Source of the DNA: Metopolophium dirhodum
Lineage: Eukaryota > Arthropoda > Insecta > Hemiptera > Aphididae
Length of the DNA: 64,000 bases
Reading direction: 5' to 3'
Assembly (NCBI RefSeq): GCF_019925205.1
Contig: NC_083566.1
Coordinates: 7,750,001-7,814,000, forward strand
Shown: positions 49,501 through 60,790 of the stretch, piece by piece
How the letters are laid out: each line of letters starts with the position of its first letter
Position numbering within the stretch: the first letter of the stretch is position 1
Notes under the pieces: model-generated
Told to the model about the DNA's origin: nothing
What the model saw: the letters and a program-made list of their open reading frames with translations, nothing else
The model's database searches: none
Made by a program: the position numbers and the translations under genes

Positions 49501-52192
49501 TAAAGTGGCTATTAGTAAAAAGCGTTGTATAATAAGAGATATTGTACATTATGTATTTTTACATAAATTATCAATTTCTTCAGAAAAATTTATTTATATT
49601 GCTGATCAAGCTGAATCAGTTTTAGAGAACCCATTTGTGAGTATACATTAACATAGTAACATCTGTGCATATCTGTTTAATTTATAAATTTAATTTTGCA
49701 ACTATCGCTTTATTTTTATTAATTGGTCCTAAGATGGTGTTAGCATTGTCACACATAATGAGGGTTTAATGGCCCATGAAATCAAAAGCATTTTATGCTT
49801 ATATATTATAACATTAAAATAGTAATTTAAATTTAAGATAATTAAATGTATAAACCACACCCTCCCCTCCAATTTTTTTTTCTGTGTACTTGATTATTTT
49901 GAATTCTTAAAATTCATTATTGCTTTAGTTCTCTTGGTATTAATATGGTTTATACTCGTGCCGTTGAGAGATCGCTTCTGGGCGGCTACCAAAATTTGTC
50001 CGATCTTGCAAATATGATGGCGACTAAGTGGTCGAGTGAGAGAAATTTGGGTATGAAACTGTGGAGCGCGATCATTTGCTTGTGCTTTTAAAAAGCGCTC
50101 GCTCACCGGCATGAGTATATAAATGATTGATAAAATTTAGTGTACCTAAGTATTTATATGATTTTGTCTATTATATATTTATATATTCTAAATACTATAA
50201 GATAATGTACCAATGTTTTATAATTCAGTTAGTACCAATTGGATTCGAATATGGTACTGGAGAAGCAGCAAGCTTATGTTGTATTGATAATTTCAATGAT
50301 GTGGGAAAATTAATTCGTCAACTTGAAGGATTACCTTTAACTGTGAGCTCAGTACAAGGAATATCACCTGTGTTGAGATATGCTGATGTTATACCACCAT
50401 TATCTAGAACTCATGTTGACAATAAAAAACAAAAAAAGACTAAAGGAAATTGTATAATGGCACCAACAGATGAGGAAATAAAAATTGCTCCTGGGCTTGT
50501 CGAACCAATTGAAGGTGTGTATATCTGAATTAAGTATAACTCTCATTAAACTATTTGAAATTTAGGTGTATTACAATTTGCATCCAGTGGAAAATGGCCT
50601 AATGAACTGAATGCTGTTAGAAGAATGATTACAGCTTTTTACATAAATCTAGCAGCACGGCTAAATAGAGATTGCAATTTAACTTCTCAACCATTTATTG
50701 ATCATATAGACATCATGAAAGTATGTTCTAAATATTATCTTTATTTATACTGATTATATTTAATAATTTATATTTTACTTTTAGAATGGTTTTGTTTTTC
50801 GTTTTCGTATTTATTATCCTGGTGAATTATCACTTATTAAAAAAGAACTTATGCCAGATGGTATGATCCGGTATAGAGATACTGAAGAATCACTGAATTT
50901 AGAAAGATCAATGGTACAATTACCTACATTAACAAGCTCATTGCACGGGTAATTACAATTTGGTTAAATATTTTTAAAAACTAATATAAGTGATTTGTTT
51001 TAGTCTTAGCGCTCAATACCCATCGTATGGTCCAACTTGCTGTTTAGCTAAACGATGGCTTAGAAGTCAGTTAATTGATAATTTTCATTTCCCAGAAATG
51101 TGTATTGAATTGCTAGTGGCTAGCTACTTCTTACAGCCAGAGCCATTTAAAGTAACATGTCAACCAACTATTGGTTTGCTGCACTTTTTACGCAAATTAG
51201 CAACAACTGATTGGTTTAGGGAATTTATCGTTATAAATTTCAACAATGATATTCCAAGTATTTAATTATTTTATATCAACAAAATCTTAACATTATGGTT
51301 ATTACTAATCAATTTTATTTATTTAGAAGATCATATTTCATCTTTGGAATGCTCTATTGCTAGCCAACAAAAAATGTCTTCAAGACCTGCAATGTTACTA
51401 GTTACGCCTTATGACTTAGATGGTACAGCGTGGACAAAAGAAAGCCCTTCATTTACAATACTTGCTCGTCTTATGCATTTGTCTAGAAAGGCTTTAGATA
51501 TAGCTGAAGAAAGCTTATTAAAAAATGGCACTGTAGAAAATTTAAAAGTAACAACTAATTAGATAAATCAGAAAAAAACAGCCATTTAATTCTGATCTTT
51601 TTTTATATTGAACAGCAAATATTTAGGCCTTCATTAGAAAAATATGATATATTGATAAGGCTAAGAAACATAATGAATCCTCTAAGACACATGGCAGTTG
51701 ATGCTAAAATGGCAAAAATTTACTCATTAGAACCGCCTGCAGATAATGAAAAAATACCCATTGTTGGGTTAAATCCAGTTCAAGAGTTATTAAATGTGCT
51801 AAGGGTATGTATACCGTAAAATAATATCAATGATTTTTATTAAAAATATTAATTATTAATTTCAGGATAGCTATTCTGATTATGCATTGTTCTTCCATGA
51901 CACATATGGGGGCAATGTGATAGGAGTTGTTTTTAAGCCTAATACATTTAAAAAAATTGACTTTAAGGTAATTGCTAAAATATTTTATAAGTTTTATAAA
52001 TTATTTTATGCTGAAGTTAATATTTTTGGTTTGCAGGTAACTAATGTCAATGGTCAGAAATTACTCAAGTCTCCAAATAGTATAAAACAGGTTGAATTTA
52101 ATTTAGATGCGTTCATCGAGGATATAGATATACAAGGTGGTTTTATTGTAAAAGAAATTGAAAAATGTAACACATCAATATTTTCTAATTAA
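46592..52192 (+). CDS. NOL6: nucleolar protein 6 (NOL6/Nrap, Utp22 family)
   Basis: Seventeen coding exons: 46592-46888, 47586-47768, 47835-48144, 48218-48378, 48452-48572, 48630-48799, 48866-48981, 49052-49340, 49409-49636, 50229-50514, 50566-50720, 50785-50948, 51004-51257, 51327-51547, 51616-51804, 51866-51967, 52037-52192. All junctions are GT-AG with matching phases; 3402 nt give 1133 residues, the family's normal length. Residues 19-24 (KKRKKK) are a nuclear/nucleolar signal. Residues 137-158 (VGSHSLGTS then KVDVSIVM) are the first nucleotidyltransferase-like fold; the second acidic residue is replaced, as expected for a catalytically dead Nrap. Other signatures are FQVVFVDSSGYLNLC, FRSFWGERSQLRRFKDG, EGLPLTVSSVQGISPVLRY, PSYGPTCCLAKRW and DTYGGNVIGVVFKP. 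Nrap/Utp22 proteins act in the 90S/SSU processome (UtpC module with Rrp7) in 18S rRNA maturation in the nucleolus. Introns are short (about 52-82 bp) except 1 (697 bp) and 9 (592 bp, carrying a MITE). The gene diverges from CRTC. Confidence 0.95.
49953..50117. mobile_element. small TIR element (MITE) in NOL6 intron 9
   Basis: The ends TACTCGTGCCGTTGAGAGA and the inverse of the right end, TACTCATGCCGGTGAGCGA, match at about 22 of 27 positions when extended. TA dinucleotides flank both sides, the target site of Tc1/mariner-type insertions. The 165 bp segment is GC-richer than the surrounding intron and explains why this intron is about ten times longer than most others in the gene. No coding capacity. 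Confidence 0.75.
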
Positions 52193-52976
52193 TATTATTT
52201 TATTAAGAGACTATTTACATATTTCTTTTGTATTGACATTTCAACACACTAATCATTAAAATACATTTTGACAAATTGTGACATTGGTACAATTTTTATT
52301 CATCAATATTGTGGTTCATTCCTGTGACATGGTAAAGGGGGTATAGAAAAGCTGCCGTTCCTCCAAGGTTTGGATGTTGGGCTACAGTCTACAGATGTGC
52401 AAAAAGAAAGGATTTTCCAAAATTTCTTATGATATTTTATAATAATATAATTGTGGCTATACATCATCGGCGGCAATTCCTTACGCAATACATTAAATTT
52501 TACGTCACAGCTACCAGCTATGGTTAATAGTTTTTAAATAACAACAAAATAAGAAAATTGTTGTACGAGAGTTCGTTAATTTAAGTGTGAATATCCAATA
52601 TCTAATTTTAAACGCTCGTAAAAAATTTATTTGACTTCAGTAAATTTTTCTTTTATGTCCAATGTAGGAAAACTTAAGGAGAATCTTGTATAAAAATTTC
52701 AAATAAATTTCAAAATTTAGACACCTATATGTAACAACATTCTTATGAATTTCTAACTAGAAATAATTTGCAATTTTTAGTAATTATGACATGTCAAAAT
52801 CTTAACTTAAGATAAAATTGTGTATTTACATTCAACTTATTTGTTTAATTTCCTCTTACAGAAACTTATAAGGAACCTTGTATGTGTGAAATGCTCTTTC
52901 ATCCAACGTCCGCTGAGGAGAATCTTTCTTATTTTTTTATAAATCAAGCACTATAGATGGGCGAGAGGCAAGACCC
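52193..52976. other. NOL6 3' flank with decayed repeat
   Basis: An ATTAAA signal variant at about 52255 could serve NOL6 polyadenylation. About 52560-52880 is a diverged stretch resembling the interior of the dispersed repeat at 10841-12183 (shared phrases around GTGAATATCCAAT, GGAGAATCTTGTAT and TTCTAACTAGAAATAATTTG). No gene is seen. Confidence 0.4.
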
Positions 52977-54460
52977 TTTTTGACCAAAAACGTACCCTTT
53001 ATTTTTCGGCTAATTCACTTTTCGACCAAATTTAAAAAAAGGTCGATTCCCTTTTCGGCAGATTCACTTTTGGGCCAAAATAAAATGATCAATAATAATT
53101 TATATTATGAGTCTTGTAGAAAATTATCAAATATATATTATTATACCTATAAGTTGTATAAAAAGATATATAAATAAATAATAATTATATCAATATAATA
53201 GTAACGTGTATACCTATTAGGTATATTAAATAAAATAATATATAATATTTGTAAAATTATTGCAAATATTTTGAAAATTATTAAATAATTAAGTTGCATA
53301 AAATTTGTAAAATATATTAATAAAATATAATATTATAATAATAATTATAATATATTTAACTATTGAAAAATTCTAACCTATACTTTTAATAGTTTTCAAA
53401 ATTATATATTATTTTATTTTTTAATATATTATTATACAAATATCTATTACTATTATGTTTAACAATTATTGACAATTTCATATTACCTATTATATTTAAT
53501 ATTATTTATCTATATATTTTTTTATACAACTATTAGGTATAATAAATATTTAATAATTTTCTATAAGTAGAACGTTCAGATCAAAAGTATATAATATTAA
53601 TTATTAAACTTTTTGTTGGAAAATAAAAATAAACGAAACCAAATCAACTCACGTAACATTCACTTTACGAAACTCTGACTGCCCCCCAGTTATGCTCAAC
53701 AACAAAGTCCTTCCAACAGCAAATGAAGTTAAGTACTTAGGGCTCACATTTGACAAACGTCTTACGTGGGGCCCTCACCTGAAACTAAAGCGTAAACAAG
53801 TCAACTCCAGGCTGCACCTCCTTAGACCTCTTTTAAAATCCAAACTATCCCTAACAAACAAGGTGACAATATATAAAGTGATAATCCGTCCGGTCTGGCT
53901 CTATGGCATTCAGATATGGGGGTCTTCAAAGCCTTCAAACACTAGAACACTACAAGCATTTCAATCAATATGCTTACGCCTAATCACCTCCTCCCCCTGG
54001 TACGTAACAAATAAAAATCTCCACAAAGATTTAAAACTACCCACTCTTAACGAATTGGCCAAATCCCATTATACCAAATTCTTTTCTAAACTACACACTC
54101 ATTATAATCCTTTAATCCAAAAATTATCCTCTGCAACACACGTCCCTAAAAGACTAAAAAGGCTGTGGCCCCGAGACTTGCTCAAAGCATAAAATTATAA
54201 TGTTACGAGTCATAACTTATGACCTAACTAAACAATAACTTAATGTAATCTCTGGTCAGGTGACACTACTGAGGGTCTTCCTATTCGAATATTTTATAAT
54301 GTTATATAAACTTTGTCATCATACTTACTGATTATTGTAAAATAGATTGTAAATATATTTTTCTAAATAAAAAAAAAAAAACTTTTTGTTTTGGCCGAAA
54401 AGGAAATTGACCTTTTTTTAAATTTCGTCAAAAAGGGAAGGGTACGTTTTTGGTCAAAAA
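52977..54460. mobile_element. TIR DNA element interrupted by a LINE
   Basis: The ends are a perfect 23 bp inverted repeat starting TTTTTGACCAAAAACG (52977-52999 and 54438-54460). Imperfect inverted similarity continues for about 90 bp (CGACCAAATTTAAAAAAAGG, CCCTTTTCGGC). Without the inserted LINE the element is about 0.71 kb, AT-rich inside, with no transposase. A target duplication could not be defined. It lies 785 bp past the NOL6 stop. Confidence 0.8.
53618..54380 (+). pseudogene. 5'-truncated Jockey-type LINE, C-terminal reverse transcriptase fragment
   Basis: The insertion is flanked by a 12 bp direct repeat AAACTTTTTGTT (53606-53617 and 54379-54390) and ends in a poly-A tail after an AATAAA-like word, so it is a textbook target-primed insertion. 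The frame is open to a stop at 54190-54192 and reads as the C-terminal end of a Jockey-clade ORF2: KIKINETKSTHVTF, VKYLGLTFDKRLTWGPHL, LYGIQIWGSSKPSN, then LKLPTLNELAKSHYTKF. It lacks the catalytic core, so it is dead on arrival by 5' truncation, yet it has no internal stop for about 190 codons, which suggests a fairly young insertion. It is nested in the TIR element at 52977-54460. Confidence 0.88.
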
Positions 54461-54777
54461 TTGTAGGAACCAAATTTATCCAGGCTATCCACCATTTACC
54501 AATTTATAAATCATAAAACAAATATTGTTATCGATACGCTCGAATTAAATTGTTCTAATTATTTTTAGAACCTACGAAACTACCTACATAAAACTTATAT
54601 ATTTATAATAGCTCCAATAAAGAGCCAAAATATTTTTTAAATGTTTTCGAAAATAGAAATAATAGATATAATCAACATTAAGTGAAAATTTAAAGTATCT
54701 ATGATTAGTCGTGTTTTAATTAAAACAAAATAAGAAAATCATTATACTTATTATAAGAAATCGTGTGGAAATCCAAC

Positions 54778-54995
54778 GTACAAACAATTTGCAATTTTAA
54801 AATACTCATAACTCGCTTTGAAATATAATAAAAAGCTCATGAGGTTGCCTAGATAATCTTACCTTTACATTTTATGAGAGGTCAATTCACTCAAATTTTT
54901 AAACTAACATATGATTTTTACTATGAGCGTACAATTTACTAAGTTACGCACTTGTAAGACGGAGACAACGTACATCCGGGTATCACGTCCTTTTA
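54778..54995. repeat. half copy of the foldback element
   Basis: This segment matches the right half of the element at 38991-39381. It has the same order of words: TACAAACAATTT, ACTCATAACTCGCTTT, GAGGTTGCCTAGATAATCTT, GAGAGGTCAATTCA, CACTTGTAAGACGGAGACAAC, then TATCACGTCC at the tip. The left half is absent. Confidence 0.75.
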
Positions 54996-55712
54996 ACTGA
55001 CACAGTGTTACATTTTTAAATTTCGAGCGTAACGAAAAAATGTATTGGTTTTACAATGACCTATGTGTTTTTTTCAGTCTTATCAACTTTTTGGGCAGTA
55101 AAAATGCTCCGATTTTCTACTTCAGTATCTTTTTTAATAGGAAAGTGAATGTAAGTTGATGCGTTCAAGAGGTAAAAATTGAAAATTCCCAGTAGTTTTC
55201 AAAAGTGTTCGGTAAAACAAAAAAAAACTAAGGAAAAATGGGAATTTTTACGAAAAACCAATTTCTGATCGATTATTTTTTTGGTGTAAGCATATATAGG
55301 TATATACACACGAAATTTTATTAGCCTAAAGGCTAAAATAATAGGCATGTACAAATAAATTCGGTTTGGCGCTGAAAATGTCTTTGTTATTTTTTGTGTT
55401 GAATTTAATTGGCCATTAATCTATATACAAAATACATGGTGTCCCTGTTTAATTTATTAGTACAATAAGTATTATAAAATAGTATTAGAATTTATATTAC
55501 GGCGGATTGATTATTAATTTATAAATTATAATGTTGTAACACCATTCACCTAGAAACGGTTAATGCAATGCGATCTTACGGATGATTAACGATCCACTTC
55601 AACACACCCGTGATCCCAAATCACAAACAAGAGTGCGCTAGTATAATAATCCTATTTTACCAGAAGATGAAAATTTTATGTATGATACAAATTTTTTATA
55701 TCTTTTTTTTAT

Positions 55713-55770
55713 AACACAGATTATATATACTACTATAATACAATTATGTATTATAGTATATATCTGTGTT
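55713..55770. repeat. AT-rich hairpin 1
   Basis: AACACAGAT begins the left arm and ATCTGTGTT ends the right arm. The arms are 29 and 23 nt, pairing except for two 3-nt bulges, around a 6 nt loop (AATTAT). Confidence 0.8.
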
Positions 55771-55815
55771 TTACAATGATGTTATTATTTTCTGTCTGTT
55801 ATCACCCATTAAATT

Positions 55816-55848
55816 ACGATTTAAGATATATAGTATATCTTAAATCGT
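55816..55848. repeat. perfect hairpin 2
   Basis: ACGATTTAAGATATA and its exact inverse TATATCTTAAATCGT are separated by three bases (TAG). It lies 45 bp after hairpin 1. Confidence 0.9.
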
Positions 55849-56716
55849 GGTATAAATGCTTTGATTTTCAATTTTGTGGTTGGTTTTTTGTAGGAACTTG
55901 GATCTAATTGGTACTTTGGGTGGCCAAAAGTAAATAATTCCTATAACTTTTCAAAACAACGGGGATTAACAAAAAAACTTTTATACGCAAAGTCAGTATT
56001 TGGCAAAATTAATTTTGTTTTTTGTTGTAACCCAAAAACAAATAACCGTAGATAGGTTTAGACATGTTGATACCTTCGTATTATAATTTCCTACACGTCA
56101 TAACATTTTCAAAATATTTTTACTCTTCTTTTAGCTATATATAAACATTTAACATTTTAGATTTACTTGATTTTTTTTTTCCTATAAATGTTGAAAAAAA
56201 TTCTCCGCTGTGTCAAAAACCCAAAAACCTTAGAAAATATAGTACAAGGTTCTTCATAAATTGTCCGATATTTTTTATAAACATTTAAAGTTTTTATGAA
56301 ATTTGTTATAATCATGAAAATGTGCAGATTATTTTGTAGTTATAATAATAAATTCATAAAATTGTTTAATAATTTATCATTGACTTCAAATTGAACGCAT
56401 ACATTATAGTGATTTACTCAATGACGAGGTTTACACTCGAATACTCGACCGTCGACACTTATACTATACAACTATAGGTACAACAGAGAGGTTACCAACT
56501 TTCCACTTTTTATAATATGAATTTAAGATTGTAAAAAAAAATTGTAATTCGTAGGTATCTAAAAAAAAAAGCATTGCATTTCCAACACTCGATTATGATT
56601 ATTGATATGTAGGTATCAAAATAGTATAAATAGGAATCTACACATACTATTACAATTAATATAATAATATCAAGGACGCATTGAGTTATGTATCACAAGA
56701 CGTTGGACTCGAAACG

Positions 56717-57196
56717 TTACGGTCCATCATTCCGGTTTGGTTTGACGTGGGTGATGGAAGAAGGAGGGCTGCTTTTCGCCGTGTCTCCAGCGGCGGAGTA
56801 CAAGGAAGCTGCAGCAGAACTAGGGTACAACGTAGAGCTGCTGAAGCATTTCTTAGATCCGGTTGGGGATTGAGGTGTACTGCAGCGTTTCGTTGTGCAG
56901 GTCGGGCTAGATCGACCCGGACACCTGTCCCCAGTGATTCGCCGGCAATTGTGCGTGGTCCGACGAGGCCTGCATGTCACGCACGGGTCCACCGGCGACC
57001 CGTCGGGTATCACGTAGGCTGGTAAGTACGCCACCGCGAGGCCGTCGTCCGCTTTTCCGCCGTCCTGTTGCGCCTTCAACCGGTCCTTCAGATTGCTATC
57101 CTGGAGCGCGAGATCCGTCGGGTAGTACGACACCACCGCCGTCGCCGAAGACACCAAAACCACCGTCAAGAGTAACCGTGACGCCGACATCATCAT
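56717..57196 (-). CDS. unrecognised small secreted protein, single exon
   Basis: The 159-codon frame starts with three Met codons. Residues 1-23 form a good signal peptide (MMMSASRLLLTVVLVSSATA). The next about 55 residues (YYPTDLALQDSNLKDRLK to DPCVTC) have strong G/C at third positions and look truly coding. From residue about 75 the protein becomes Arg/Cys/Ser-rich, with eight cysteines between residues 73 and 115 (C-x2-C, then spaced), and ends in a Ser/Pro-rich tail. I recognise no family. GC content is well above the flanks. The plus strand is also open here (61 codons from 56688; 114 codons from 56681), so the 3' part of the frame is less certain. A splice site in the Cys-rich part leading to another exon cannot be excluded (ACAG followed by GTGTCC). 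It could be a salivary or other secreted protein of restricted distribution; that is a guess from size and signal only. Confidence 0.5.
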   Translation of the reverse strand: MMMSASRLLLTVVLVSSATAVVSYYPTDLALQDSNLKDRLKAQQDGGKADDGLAVAYLPAYVIPDGSPVDPCVTCRPRRTTHNCRRITGDRCPGRSSPTCTTKRCSTPQSPTGSKKCFSSSTLYPSSAAASLYSAAGDTAKSSPPSSITHVKPNRNDGP

Positions 57197-57213
57197 CGTG
57201 TGAAAGCCTTTGA

Positions 57214-60200
57214 TAATATTATGTAGGTATAATAGTGATATAGGTATAGTGCAGGTGTCGTATTATAGCTATCATGCATTGTATTATTAGAATATTATTG
57301 AAAATTAATAAGCGAATAAACAGGTGACCAGTGAAAGTTTACGATTTGTATGAATAATAATATAATATGTTTGTAGTTTGTATAGTTTTATCGGAAAAAA
57401 ATGTGCTCAGTACCTAACTTTTATTCAAACATTTATTGAACTAAATTTCTTGATTTTGCTCACAATATATTGGCATTTTATTGAACTAAGGCCTAAGAAG
57501 AACATTTTGAAAATTTAAATTTTATCTAACTATAGGCAAACCTAATTTATTTTGAAAATGTATATCAAGTTTAAGTTATATCGTTTTCAGATTTAAAAGA
57601 ATAAGACTGTTTGACCCCGTTAGTATTGGTTGTATTATTATATGCAAATTATAATTGTATAATCGTCATATTATATAGTTAAGTTACAACTTACACTTTA
57701 CAGGTACATATAACATAAATTATATAATTAATTGCCATAATATTATTTATGCACTTTGAGGCAAACTAAATGAGCGGTAATATCTATCGACCCACTGCGT
57801 ATATACGAGTACAATACTCATAAATATTTATTTGCAATAATTAATTTTTCATTAAAACACTGCCTCCACCAAGGTCGATTTCAAAGTTCACGCTCGATTA
57901 TTATGGCATTCTCGTCTCGTTTCTCTGTACGTCACAAATATAATTACTATTTTAACGAGCCTCAGCTGTTGCCTTGCTAATGCCGACCTATTCTTCTTCT
58001 TCGTGAATGATAGAAATCGTATTGTTTTTATGCATGTTGTATTACTATTATGCTTTTGTTTGTGCTTATACATGTCCAATGTCCATAATAACAGGGCCGT
58101 TGAATATCGGGGAAATGTGCTGAACGGTATACCCCTGTTCGGTGGCGCATGTTTAGATATTATGAACATTGAACATGTCTTCTAGACCTCAGTGGCAGAG
58201 CAATTTTATGCTCATCCACCTTTTATGAACCCTGGATAGCTGGATGAATATGTGAAACAATTTGGTCTAGCCAATAAAATTATTGATAACAAATTCATAT
58301 CATATAATAAAACTGATACTGTTAATAATAATTGTATTATTAAGAACTATAGCTGCCCTGCTCAGCGTTGCTCGTATCAAAGATTTGTTTTTTTTTATAA
58401 ATATATTTCTCAAAAAATATATATTATTTTATACCATATTGCTATTAATTATAATAGTAATATAATATGCAACCACTGGCATTCCTATAAATAAACAAAT
58501 AAAATATTCTTTTTTCGTAAGCTAAAAAAATGCATGTGTGAGCTACCTGGGGGCTGGAAAAAATAACTCTTAAGGAATCTATTGGTATAACTTTTTATTG
58601 AAAACGGTCCAGTAGTTTTTGAGTTTATGAACTTCAGATGAACAAACACGGGTTAAAAATATATAGAGACCAAATATCAAAATTATAAGTTTAAATTATT
58701 TTATCAAACCATAATAACAATTATTAATTATACTATAGGTATGTAACTTGGCAACTATTTATAAATAAAAAACAATTTATAGAGAAATCAAATTAAAAAA
58801 GACCTTTCAATTTTTCCAGAATTTTCCAATTTTCTAAGCAACTTATTCATTTTTTTCACGTAAAATCCTAATTAGGAATATTACGAAAACATTGTTTTTA
58901 AAAAATGAGCCGAATCATCTCCATCCGGTCTTGATTGATGTGTTTACCAATGGATAGATTTTCATTTTTACTATTTAGAATTTAGATAACTACAATTAAT
59001 TAATATTTAATATCAAATTGTCTTAAAAGTATCAGCCATCAACAAATAACCCATAATTCATTCTAGCCAACTAACATTGGGGCCTTTATTTGCACTACAG
59101 TCTGCAAGTCTTCAAGCCAGTCCCAGTATATTAGTTATTTGGGCGCAATAGTTACGATTTTAAGAGTCCTATAATATATTGACGAAATAAATTATAAAAA
59201 TTGAAACACAACCTTTTTTTTTTTAACTAAATATGTATTATAAACGTTTACGTGTTGTTAATACTTATAATAATTATTAATTATTTACTTAAATAATTGT
59301 AATATATCGTATACCGTTTATAGTTTTTTTTTAAATCAGTGTAACAGTATAATATGATAAACGGACAAAATAAATGAAATTCGATACAAACCAATCAATA
59401 GCCGAAGAAAAAATACATCTTCACAAGCGTCTCCCGAAGGACGTCTGCAAATGTTACCATAAATACACTAGAATTGTATACGACGAAAATCATGGTAATT
59501 TTTTTTTTAGTCAGCAGTTTAATACCAGCAAACGAGTTTTTAGTGCTTAGCGACAATTATACATCCACACATAAACATAATATTTTGGGCGTTTCCGTGT
59601 TTTGTTTTTATTTAAACAATTTTAAATGATTAATTTTCACTATGATTGGAACGTAAAATATTCATAATATTATATTATGTGAAATGTCTTTTAATTCTTT
59701 TATTTATAGGTATTGTATTTGTAAATTTGTTATGTAAATTGTAAATCTTTACTTCCAACTCAAGCTTATCTTTCGAAATAGTACCTAAATAAACCAAGTT
59801 ATTAATAATTATTTAAATTCTATATTGTATTTTTTAATTATTATTGATTGCAGGTTAAGCTATGAACAAAATCTTAAAAATGTACCACCTATTATAGTTT
59901 TGTAAATAGATTTTATATCACATTGGTCCTTAAGTCCTTCGATACCAAACTCATTTAAATTTCATGTCTAAGCGTGGTATGAGAAACTTTGTATTTTAAG
60001 TATAATAAACCAAATTAATCGATAGAATACTAATTTATACTCATATATCATTTTCAATTAAACCTCAGCAGGTGTAGGTTTTTCCAAATGTTACACTAAA
60101 TAACGTACCTACCAACTCCTACAACTTATACAAATAAGTAGTTTTCTTTTTTTTTTTTTAATTTATTGAGAAACCAGCTTACCTATACTATTTTATCTTG

Positions 60201-60790
60201 ATAATTAATAATTACTTTAGAGGCCGGAATAATATTCTCTTAAAATAGTCAAAATAAGATGCTAATATACTCTTAAAAAGTTGAAAAATATGCTTTTATA
60301 TAATAATATTCTCTTAAATTAAAAATATGCCTTTATATGTAATACAAAAAAATACTAAAATAAATACATAGGTAAGAAAAAATAACACCGCTTAAAAAAA
60401 AACTTCTTTAAATAATATAGGTAATATTTTATTTATTTAATGAAATTAGATTAATGACTTTTTTTAACTAACACATTTTTTCCTCGTTATCTACAGACTA
60501 TAAAATCACTATATGGGTTATAATTATTGTATATACGTTGATATATAAATATACAATACGTATATATATCACTGTTATCGCCTATCGGGCAAATAAATTA
60601 TATTATTTACGACACTGCAACACAAAATATCGAAAACCTATACAATTAATCGATATATTATTCTCTAATATTCTTTATTATATAAAATATTCTTATAGTA
60701 CACTTATACAAACCATTTATACAAATGGAAAATATTATAGGCATTATATTCATATATAATATATTACATATATATTTATATTTACAAATA
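57214..60790. other. AT-rich intergenic region
   Basis: No conserved gene is visible. About 58550-58680 (AACGGTCCAGTAGTTTTTGAG then GAACAAACACGGG) resembles the 3' tail of dispersed retroelements. About 57880-58190 is moderately GC-rich and open in short frames on both strands, with nothing recognisable. Confidence 0.4.
59374..59550 (+). CDS. possible small ORF or first exon, unrecognised
   Basis: An ATG opens 58 codons in a less AT-rich patch. The first 40 residues (MKFDTNQSIAEEKIHLHK then RLPKDVCKCYHKYTR) look protein-like. A GT donor-like site after CATG at 59494-59496 would make it a first exon. Splicing to the next visible acceptor (about 59854) would give an immediate stop. It is highly charged with two Cys. 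There is no family match and no partner exon, so it may be chance or a decayed fragment. Confidence 0.22.
   Translation: MKFDTNQSIAEEKIHLHKRLPKDVCKCYHKYTRIVYDENHGNFFFSQQFNTSKRVFSA

Larger units (their letters stand above)
55018..56400 (-). repeat. dispersed repeat family, copy D (inverted, decayed)
   Basis: Read on the minus strand, this matches the right part of copy A. The end word is degraded (GAGCGTAACGAAAAAATG), followed by TGTATTGGTTTTACAATGA. The segment around AAAAATGGGAATTTTTACG mirrors CGTAAAAATTCCCATTTT in copy A. It is interrupted at about 55430-55880 by unrelated sequence holding two hairpins. The 56080-56400 part again resembles the interior. Confidence 0.5.

Noticed and set aside
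49894..50112. 72-codon minus frame in NOL6 intron 9
   Set aside because: It coincides with the MITE at 49953-50117 and has no protein features.
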